Of a DNA stretch of 5,408 nucleotides, positions 1-5,408 are shown piece after piece; positions within the stretch are counted from its first letter, which is position 1; the number at the start of each line of letters is the position of its first letter. This stretch comes from Spirochaetota bacterium (GTDB lineage Bacteria; Spirochaetota; UBA12135; COTS27). A program made the translations under genes and the position numbers. The stretch covers positions 1-5,408 of the forward strand of contig JAUXHF010000146.1 of the NCBI GenBank assembly GCA_030621685.1. Direction: 5' to 3'. The notes under the pieces were generated by a model. It saw only the letters and a list, made by a program, of their open reading frames with translations, was not told the DNA's origin and searched no databases.

Positions 1-902
1 AGAGCTGCCGGATACCGAGACTTCTCGTCTTCTTCATATAAAAGAAGGGTATGCGAAGATTCTGCTTCCAGCTCCAATTTCATTACTTGGCTATCACGAA
101 TCTTGCTAGCCTCGTTTGAAGGGCTTGCTTGCTTAGCGTCTTCTGGCGGATAATAAAAACTACCAGCGCGCAGCGATGAAAGCGTATTGAGTATATCCGA
201 GATAGGCAGCGCTTGGTAGGCTTGATTTTCCTCATCCAGCCAAGAAATTTCAGGCGGGAGTGTTTCATCGCTCTGTTTTTCTGCTTCTTCTTTCTTTAAG
301 AAAAGCGAGGTGTCTTTCGTGCTAAGCCGCAAAGAGCCTACAGTCGTCCTATCAAAAGAGAGTACGTATTTATCACGAAGCTCATCAAAACCAACATGAA
401 AAAGTGAGCCGAACTTGGAGTAGCTTTGATAAACGTTTTCATCTTCATCCAAAAGTAAAAATCTGCTTTGACTGCGATGGCCACTCTTTCCTAAGCTGAA
501 CTTGCGAAGGATGCTACCAGCCTTGTCGTAAAGGATAACCTCACGAAGCTCGTCTTTGCTAAGTCCGTAGCGAGCATATCCCGATCCTGAAGAGCTTATC
601 AACTCCAGCTCAAATTCTCCTGTGGCAAATTCGAAAAGCTCGGCGGTCTTTTTTTCATCGCTATCGTATAACTGCTTGCCCAATTTAAAAGTTTCGCCCT
701 CGCGATATAAATCTATTGCTTCGGGTAGCCCACCTGCACCTTCTTCTTGCCCAATGCTTAGCTGAACTACGCTCGCTTCATCAAGAGCTTTAATAAAAAT
801 AGTCTTCTCTACTTTTCCGCGCTTGCCCGTAGCAAAAAAAAGCAAGCTAAGGAAGAGCAATACTCCAGCTAAAACAAAGCTAAGTTTTTTCTTTTTATTC
901 AA
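1..902 (-). CDS. DUF4340 domain protein, membrane-anchored (3' end beyond window)
   Basis: The frame is open for 300 codons from a TTG at 902-900 to the window edge, with no stop; the C-terminus is missing. The N-terminus is a lysine cluster (LNKKKKL) followed by a hydrophobic segment of about 18 residues ending FFATGKRGK. This fits a single-pass anchor with the rest of the protein outside the cytoplasm. The body matches the DUF4340 pattern: YGLSKDELREV near residue 111, a strand pair with LGKSGH, then DENVYQSY and ELRDKYVLSFD, followed by a second half beginning WLDEENQAYQALP. DUF4340 proteins commonly follow GldG-type genes; their biochemical role is unknown, and a structural role in the transporter complex is my inference. 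TTG was chosen because AGGA lies 8 bases upstream and because the nearby ATG at 918-916 is out of frame (stop after seven codons). If the 9-A run were one base shorter, that ATG would be the start. Family assignment is by eye. Confidence 0.82.
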   Translation of the reverse strand, partial: MNKKKKLSFVLAGVLLFLSLLFFATGKRGKVEKTIFIKALDEASVVQLSIGQEEGAGGLPEAIDLYREGETFKLGKQLYDSDEKKTAELFEFATGEFELELISSSGSGYARYGLSKDELREVILYDKAGSILRKFSLGKSGHRSQSRFLLLDEDENVYQSYSKFGSLFHVGFDELRDKYVLSFDRTTVGSLRLSTKDTSLFLKKEEAEKQSDETLPPEISWLDEENQAYQALPISDILNTLSSLRAGSFYYPPEDAKQASPSNEASKIRDSQVMKLELEAESSHTLLLYEEDEKSRYPAA

Positions 903-910
903 TTTTTTTT

Positions 911-914
911 TCCT
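911..914 (-). promoter_or_regulatory. Ribosome binding site for the DUF4340 gene
   Basis: AGGA on the minus strand is followed by eight A residues and then the TTG start codon, a normal Shine-Dalgarno spacing. It overlaps the second and third codons of the alternative out-of-frame ATG at 918-916. That ATG has only a purine-rich stretch (GAGAAGAGA) ahead of it. This site is the main argument for the TTG start. Confidence 0.55.
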
Positions 915-953
915 GCATGTTCTCTTCTCTATCAAATTAGAAAATTAAAAATA

Positions 954-981
954 TATTCTCTATTCTCTATTCTCTACTCTC
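954..981 (-). repeat. Tandem 7-bp repeat upstream of the DUF4340 gene
   Basis: On the plus strand TATTCTC occurs three times without interruption (954-960, 961-967, 968-974), followed by a one-mismatch copy TACTCTC (975-981). Read in the direction of the genes this is GAGAATA repeated. It lies in the spacer of about 175 bp between the GldG-type stop and the DUF4340 start, ending some 50 bases before the start codon. The rest of this spacer is AT-rich. I see no convincing terminator or consensus promoter in it; the best stem near 1000-1020 is only 5-6 pairs with G-U pairs. Confidence 0.85.
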
Positions 982-1077
982 ACTCTTTATTAAAACCGAT
1001 GAAGCCAGATTGCCCATCTTCAAATTGCTTTATAAAATTCTAGCTAAAAATACTATACTTCTTCTCCAAGTAAATGT

Positions 1078-3600
1078 TTAAATCTGGCTAGATTCATCTT
1101 TATTCTTGTTTTCAGTCTGCTGATTTTCTTCAGTGGCGGCCTTTGTTATACTCGATGAAAACCGCTTTGGTTCACCAGCGCCAGCAAAAGCCAAACGAAT
1201 ACGAGAAGCCACACCTAGCCTATAAAAATACATCCAAAGACCAAGCAAGGCTGCCAAGATTGGCAAGGCTATAATGTTGAAAGTTTTTATGAAGGTGGGG
1301 CGGCGAAAGAAGGACACTGTTCCGGCTTCATCACCACGCAAGATATCTAAGGGGTTAACTCGCTGACCTTTGGCGCGCATCAGCGCCCAACTTCCTTCGC
1401 CGCTGATGTAGTCTACAATATTTTGTGCTAAAATAGCATTGGGCTGCCGGCCGGCTTGGTCAATGATATTATTCCCTAGCATCTTTGAAGTGCCCATTAC
1501 AAAAATACGAGTAGATGCCGGCGAGCGCTCTACAAAAGTTCCTCCTGTTTTCCCAGCAAAACTCTGGCGATTTTCTTGGGTTTCCGCTATTTCTTTTTCC
1601 TGCTTAGGCGCTGCCTCTGTAGCTTCTTGCTCGGCAGTATTTTCAAGGCTAGGATCTTTTCTTATCGGGATTTCTTTTCCAGCAAAATAACTCTTAAACG
1701 AGCCTGCTAACACGTAAGCCAGCGGGTACGAGGTAAGGCTTGTTTCATCGCTTGGAACTTCTATGAGAAAAGGCACTAAACTTACCTCGCCATCTGTTTT
1801 CCATGAGGCCTCACTAGAAGAAAAGAGCAGCGTAGTCTCTATCTCGTTTTTTTCTAAAACATCTGTTTGTAGGGTCAGCGGAGAAGCGGCGATAACAGCA
1901 AAGCCACGAACACCACGAAGGTAGCTAATGGAATTGTTGATATTCTTGTTTTGTATAAGCGGGGCAAAGTAAATTTTTTGTTCCTGCGCCGCGCCAGCGC
2001 CTTGCCCTTGGCTAACATACGAGTTTTTGTCCATCACAATAGCAGGCTCTATACGCAAGCCATAATGTTCTATAAGTTTTTCTATGCCAGAGGGGTTGGC
2101 TTGCCAGCGAGGAATTCCTTGGGCAGCGCTAAGCTGGCCGGGAAAATTTTGGCTTTCCTCAAGAAACATATCGTGAAATAAAATAAGCGAACCACCGCCC
2201 ATAACGTAGCTATCTATTTGAAAAAGCTCCCAGTCACTCAGCTCTCTTTGCGGGCTAAGCAACAATAAAGATGGGTAGCGCCTAGGATCTAAGTCTTCAA
2301 AGTTTACAGGATCAACTTTATAACGCCCTGCCAGTAGCGCAGCAAAGCTTGTCCCTTCGGGAGGCGCTGCCGCCGCGCCTTGCAAGGCGGCGTAGCCGCT
2401 TCTACTGGGATCTAACCCCAGGTCAAAGGTATCTGCTTCGTTAAGATAAGCCAGTGGCCTATTCAGATTCAAAAGACTTTCTACCGTAGAGTCCAGCAGA
2501 AATTCAAGTCTTTCAGCGCCCATAACTCGGTACTCAATATCTTGAACAAGGCCTTGTTGCGTTATTTTTAAAGCACGCTCTGCTTGAAGGAGTTCTATAT
2601 AACGTTCTTCATCGCCACTTACAATGCGTATAAAAGCAACTCCGCTATCGGCGGCAAAGGTTTTCTCAGATACTTGAAATTCGCCCCAAGGATATATCTC
2701 TATGCCTTCTTTTTCTTGCAGCTGCAATTTTTCGCCATCGGTAATGGCTTCCCGATGGCTGAATTCTAAGCGGTCATAATTCTGTTCATTTATTTTCCCA
2801 ACAACTGCTTCAACAAGGCCCGGCAGCGTTTCTAAGTCTTTTATTCCAAAAAACGGTGAGGCTTCTACGAAAGAATTATTCATAAAAACAGTAATTGAAA
2901 TATTTTCTTTTAAGGCAACTAAGCTGTTTATTTTCTCACTTAAACGTTCTATAACACTGCTAAACGAATACTCCAAAGCCTCTACGCTATTTAAAACGTT
3001 CACTCGTTCTATCAAGTCTCCGTATTCCACAACAATGGAAAGGTAGGCGTTAACCAGTTTTACTTGGTCTTTCTCAATCGTCTGTATTTGCTGCGGCGTT
3101 AGCCCATAGCTCTGAGCCAATTCAAGGTTTTTCTTCAGATTGGGCGAAAGATCGGCATCGCTCTCATTTACAGGATAGAGTGCAAAGCTAAAATTCTTGT
3201 TAGCGGCTTCCTTGTATTCGCTTAAGATATCAACGATGGACGTTTCCAAATCATGAAGCGGTGCTGGCAGGTTAGGCGAGAGGAACACTCGAATACGCAG
3301 GGGGTTTTGCAAGTTGCTAACTAAGGACTTGCTCACATCGGAGAGCGTATGGATATTGGCTGCAGTAAGATCAAGACGAAGTGGAAATCTTCCTGCGGCA
3401 AGAAAGCAAAGCCCCAGTATCACCACTATCAGTATGGCATTTAGCTGGTCTTGGCTTACCCTAAACCATGTAGCCTTATTTTTAGCTTTGCTGGGGCCAA
3501 GTTTGTCCACGCCAGCGCGCGCTTCTGTAGATTCAAGAACATCTGCTTCTTTAGCATCTTGTTCTGCTTCTTCTTTATTGTTCATGCCATTCACATCCAT
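1078..3600 (-). CDS. GldG-type ABC transporter auxiliary protein, large two-TM form
   Basis: This 840-residue protein follows the permease and is the presumed extracytoplasmic partner of the transporter. Layout: acidic, charged cytoplasmic N-terminus (1-50); membrane segment about 54-71; the GldG hallmark RLDLTAANIHTLSDVSKSLV at about 75-94; a long soluble region; a low-complexity Glu/Ala/Gln stretch about 648-686; a second membrane segment about 772-793; and a polar tail rich in Glu, Lys, Asn and Gln. The hallmark and architecture fit the ABC_transp_aux / GldG family. At 840 residues it is longer than a typical GldG of roughly 550-650 (from memory). Part of the excess seems to be a repeated module (about 96-225 and 231-370, see findings), part the linker. 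The ATG at 3600 has no good Shine-Dalgarno; Met6 (3585-3583), with GGA 10 bases upstream, is an alternative start. The stop is TAA. The ligand is unknown; related proteins are annotated from homology to gliding-motility GldG, and no gliding function is implied. Confidence 0.88.
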   Translation of the reverse strand: MDVNGMNNKEEAEQDAKEADVLESTEARAGVDKLGPSKAKNKATWFRVSQDQLNAILIVVILGLCFLAAGRFPLRLDLTAANIHTLSDVSKSLVSNLQNPLRIRVFLSPNLPAPLHDLETSIVDILSEYKEAANKNFSFALYPVNESDADLSPNLKKNLELAQSYGLTPQQIQTIEKDQVKLVNAYLSIVVEYGDLIERVNVLNSVEALEYSFSSVIERLSEKINSLVALKENISITVFMNNSFVEASPFFGIKDLETLPGLVEAVVGKINEQNYDRLEFSHREAITDGEKLQLQEKEGIEIYPWGEFQVSEKTFAADSGVAFIRIVSGDEERYIELLQAERALKITQQGLVQDIEYRVMGAERLEFLLDSTVESLLNLNRPLAYLNEADTFDLGLDPSRSGYAALQGAAAAPPEGTSFAALLAGRYKVDPVNFEDLDPRRYPSLLLLSPQRELSDWELFQIDSYVMGGGSLILFHDMFLEESQNFPGQLSAAQGIPRWQANPSGIEKLIEHYGLRIEPAIVMDKNSYVSQGQGAGAAQEQKIYFAPLIQNKNINNSISYLRGVRGFAVIAASPLTLQTDVLEKNEIETTLLFSSSEASWKTDGEVSLVPFLIEVPSDETSLTSYPLAYVLAGSFKSYFAGKEIPIRKDPSLENTAEQEATEAAPKQEKEIAETQENRQSFAGKTGGTFVERSPASTRIFVMGTSKMLGNNIIDQAGRQPNAILAQNIVDYISGEGSWALMRAKGQRVNPLDILRGDEAGTVSFFRRPTFIKTFNIIALPILAALLGLWMYFYRLGVASRIRLAFAGAGEPKRFSSSITKAATEENQQTENKNKDESSQI

Positions 3601-3616
3601 TACGCTTACGCTTATT

Positions 3617-3639
3617 TTATTTATTATTTATTATTTATT
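3617..3639 (-). repeat. AT-only tandem 7-bp repeat upstream of the GldG-type gene
   Basis: Perfect period-7 sequence over 23 bp, about 3.3 copies of a heptamer (TTTATTA on the plus strand, e.g. 3620-3626 and 3627-3633). It ends about 16 bases before the ATG at 3600. Between the repeat and the start is a second short duplication, TAAGCG twice in a row on the minus strand. Together they occupy the place where a ribosome binding site would be expected, and none is evident. The rest of the 128-bp spacer (3601-3728) shows only weak hairpins without a T-run, so I call no terminator. Confidence 0.75.
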
Positions 3640-3728
3640 TTATTTCGATTACTATTTGAACGTATAAACAGGAATATGCCTGCTTTCATAAAAAGAAAGG
3701 CGGTTGTGGCTATACGAAAGTTTTGTTT

Positions 3729-4442
3729 TCAGCGAGTTGTTTTCTGCAGACTTACAACGGTAAGCAGGAGAAACAAAACGGTGAAAAACACGAAGAACAG
3801 CAAGTCTCGGGAATCGATAACCCCGCGTGCTATGTTTTTAAAATGATAATCGGAGGATATGTAGCTAGCCCATCCCGATAGTATTGAAGGCAAGAAGATA
3901 AAAAACTTGTCAATCAAAAAGAAAAACATGCTGATTACCAGCCCTAACAAAAAGGCCACTATTTGGTTCTTTGTAAGCGAAGAGGCAAAAATACCGATGG
4001 CAGCATAAAAAGCTACTAGAAAAGCAGCGCCCACAAAGCCCGCAACTATAGGACCCCAATCGGGACTGCCCACAAGCTCTACGCTAAAACCATACAAGAA
4101 TATGCTTAGTAACAAAAAACAAAGAAAAGCGAATACGGCTAAGAATTTCCCAAGCGTAACCTCTATTTGCGTAAGCGGCAGGGTAAGCAGAATTTCGAAA
4201 GATCCCGTTTGCCGTTCCTCAGCAAAAAGACGCATGGTAAGCGATGGCACCACAAAGGTAAGTATCCATGGCAAGGCGCTAAAATAACCACGAAGCTCCG
4301 CTTGATTTTGTATGAAAAATGTAGGCCAGAAAAAAACCCCGCCTACCAAAAAAAATACTATCGCCGTCATATAGGCTATCGGCGAGAAAAAATACGCTTT
4401 TAGTTCTCGCTTATATACTTCAAAAATTCCTAAATAATGCAT
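3729..4442 (-). CDS. GldF-type ABC transporter permease (6 TM)
   Basis: This 237-residue integral inner-membrane protein forms the pore-side subunit for the ATPase encoded upstream. Family signs: an N-terminal KRELKAYFFSPIAYM stretch (about 11-25); MRLFAEERQTGSFEILLTLP (about 70-89), the conserved cytoplasmic segment of ABC-2/GldF permeases likely to contact the ATPase; and HFKNIARGVIDSRDLLFF near 200-217. Hydrophobic segments at about 20-41, 53-70, 98-120, 128-153, 158-182 and 211-232 give six membrane spans. The length is usual for the family. The start is supported by AGGA at 4451-4448, five bases before the ATG; the stop is TGA. It lies 104 bp downstream of the ATPase gene and 128 bp upstream of the GldG-type gene, so the three are probably co-transcribed. 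An 8-A run (4348-4355 on the plus strand) falls within the first membrane segment. The substrate cannot be read from the sequence. Confidence 0.92.
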   Translation of the reverse strand: MHYLGIFEVYKRELKAYFFSPIAYMTAIVFFLVGGVFFWPTFFIQNQAELRGYFSALPWILTFVVPSLTMRLFAEERQTGSFEILLTLPLTQIEVTLGKFLAVFAFLCFLLLSIFLYGFSVELVGSPDWGPIVAGFVGAAFLVAFYAAIGIFASSLTKNQIVAFLLGLVISMFFFLIDKFFIFLPSILSGWASYISSDYHFKNIARGVIDSRDLLFFVFFTVLFLLLTVVSLQKTTR

Positions 4443-4447
4443 AGTAA

Positions 4448-4451
4448 TCCT
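4448..4451 (-). promoter_or_regulatory. Ribosome binding site for the GldF-type permease
   Basis: AGGA (minus strand) precedes the permease ATG by five bases. It fixes that start and is the cleanest ribosome binding site in the window. Confidence 0.6.
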
Positions 4452-4546
4452 AAATGTCTCTTCCTCATAACTCTTCTAAAAAGGCTTCTCATAATCTTTT
4501 TCACTTCTTCTATTCTTTTTTTACTTATTAAATATTGCTTAGCTTT

Positions 4547-5408
4547 TTACTTTCCTGTGGCAAGCGCAAGAAAAACACCCTCAAGTGTCTCGCTTTGCTT
4601 GTGAAAGGCCAGCAATGGCCAGCCAGCTTCTTTAATAAGGTTATAAAGAGCAGGTCGCAGGTCTTCATCGCTACCAGAGTAAATGGCAAAAGCAAAACCC
4701 TCCGATGTTTTTTCAAAATTTAAATCTTGAAGGCCAAGCTCTTGGCGTAATCGGCTCGCCGCCACCTCGGCTTCATCCAGAGTTTCCAGAGCCAGCACAA
4801 CAGAGATCCTCTGCCTAGCTTCAATAAGCGATGCCATTGAGGACGTAGCACTATCGCCAACAACTTTTCCTTTATTTAAAATAACCACCCTGTCGCAAGT
4901 CGCCTCTACCTCGCTTAGTATATGCGAGGATATCAAGATAGTTTTCTGCTGGCTAATCTTGCGGATAAGTTTTCGAATTTCAATAATTTGGTTAGGGTCT
5001 AAGCCAGAACTAGGCTCATCTAGTATAAGAATCTGGGGGTCGCCAATAAGAGCATGGGCTAAGCCCACACGCTGGCGATAGCCCTTAGAGAGCGCAAAAA
5101 TATTTTTATGCATAACCTCTTGTATTCCACAAAGTTTAGAAAGTTCGCTTACCCGCTCAGCAAACATGCCGCCGCGTAAACCATGAACCGATGCCACAAA
5201 ACGAAGATAATCGAAAACAAGCATGTCTGCATAGAGTGGCGCTGACTCCGGCAAATATCCAATAAGCTGCTTCACCGCTCGTGGATTCTCGGCTACAGAA
5301 ATTCCATCAACATGTATCTCTCCTGAATCCGCCTCTAGGTAGGAGCAAATCATGCGAATTGTAGTGCTTTTGCCGGCTCCGTTAGGCCCCAAAATGCCCA
5401 CTACTTCC
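4547..5408 (-). CDS. GldA-type ABC transporter ATP-binding protein (5' end beyond window)
   Basis: Nucleotide-binding subunit that hydrolyses ATP on the cytoplasmic face to drive the neighbouring permease. The visible part is 286 codons; about 30-35 N-terminal residues, including the A-loop region, lie beyond the window. The GTG at 5401 is an internal valine (EVVGILGPNG context), not the start. Counting from that valine: Walker A GPNGAGKST 5-13; Q-loop region GYLPESAPLY 48-57, with Glu in the usual Gln position as often seen in this subfamily; signature LSKGYRQR 104-111; Walker B ILILDEP 124-130 with catalytic Glu129; D-loop SGLD 132-135; switch His160 in ILISSHILSE. All catalytic elements are present. 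A C-terminal extension of about 100 residues after the core, ending ETLEGVFLALATGK, is typical of ABC-2/GldA ATPases. The stop is TAA. Any promoter for the cluster would be upstream of the window. Confidence 0.93.
   Translation of the reverse strand, partial: EVVGILGPNGAGKSTTIRMICSYLEADSGEIHVDGISVAENPRAVKQLIGYLPESAPLYADMLVFDYLRFVASVHGLRGGMFAERVSELSKLCGIQEVMHKNIFALSKGYRQRVGLAHALIGDPQILILDEPSSGLDPNQIIEIRKLIRKISQQKTILISSHILSEVEATCDRVVILNKGKVVGDSATSSMASLIEARQRISVVLALETLDEAEVAASRLRQELGLQDLNFEKTSEGFAFAIYSGSDEDLRPALYNLIKEAGWPLLAFHKQSETLEGVFLALATGK

Noticed and set aside
972..1022. 16-residue ATG frame in the spacer before the DUF4340 gene
   Set aside because: It has no ribosome binding site, is very short, and ends inside the heptamer repeat; nothing supports translation.
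999..1023. Stem with GATGGG/TTCATC pairing after the GldG-type stop as a terminator
   Set aside because: Only four Watson-Crick pairs plus two G-U pairs, a nine-base loop and no T-run directly after it.
3672..3708. Hairpins (GCC-TTTC with GAAA-GCA-GGC; CAGG-CATATT-CCTG) downstream of the permease as a terminator or RNA element
   Set aside because: The first stem has a three-base bulge and no following T-run; the second has only four pairs. The next gene is in the same orientation and functionally linked, so termination is not expected.
3624..3728. Open frame of 34 codons continuing in frame after the permease TGA, including a hydrophobic stretch, as possible readthrough or a degraded C-terminus
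   Set aside because: The permease already has its usual length and six membrane segments. A run of this size is unremarkable, and no recoding signal or conserved motif is visible. Trp is encoded by TGG here, so TGA is a normal stop.
3314..3846. Overlapping plus-strand open frames over the start of the GldG-type gene and the spacer
   Set aside because: They are antisense to well-supported genes, have no family-like sequence or ribosome binding site, and have a composition expected of a complementary-strand shadow.
375..4298. Repeated words CACGAAGCTC and TTTCATCGCT seen several times, considered as dispersed DNA motifs
   Set aside because: The CACGAAGCTC copies encode Glu-Leu-Arg and most TTTCATCGCT copies encode Ser-Asp-Glu within genes, so codon preference explains them.
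4528..4723. Short open frames on both strands over the end of the ATPase gene
   Set aside because: They lie in other frames of the clearly coding ATPase C-terminus and carry no recognisable features.

Overview
The window holds one minus-strand gene cluster, read from high to low coordinates. It encodes a GldA/GldF/GldG-type ABC transporter followed by a DUF4340 protein. In order of transcription: the ATP-binding subunit (4547-5408, N-terminus beyond the window), the integral-membrane permease (3729-4442), a large membrane-anchored GldG-type auxiliary protein (1078-3600), and a DUF4340 protein (1-902, C-terminus beyond the window). No gene on the plus strand is credible, and I see no RNA gene, insertion sequence, CRISPR array or convincing terminator.

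The DNA is moderately AT-rich, with AT-rich spacers, and TGA is used as a stop (permease) while Trp is TGG, so the standard bacterial code applies. The four-gene order ATPase / 6-TM permease / GldG-type / DUF4340 occurs in several Gram-negative lineages, including spirochaetes and Proteobacteria. A spirochaete-like (Treponema/Spirochaeta-type) source is my best guess, but it rests on overall impression only. 'Gld' is a family name taken from Bacteroidetes gliding proteins. Nothing here shows gliding motility.

The products probably work as one complex. The ATPase drives the permease in the inner membrane. The GldG-type protein has one N-terminal and one C-terminal membrane segment and displays a large domain outside the membrane. 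The DUF4340 protein is a single-pass anchored protein with its bulk on the same side. The substrate is unknown.

The least ordinary features lie at the gene junctions and in the large protein. Spacers are 104, 128 and about 175 bp, long for a tight operon. Two of them carry tandem 7-bp repeats just upstream of a start. The DUF4340 start sits on a 9-A homopolymer that puts an upstream ATG one base out of frame. The GldG-type protein appears to contain two diverged copies of its extracytoplasmic module. These are possible expression-variation or evolutionary signals rather than proof of a new system.
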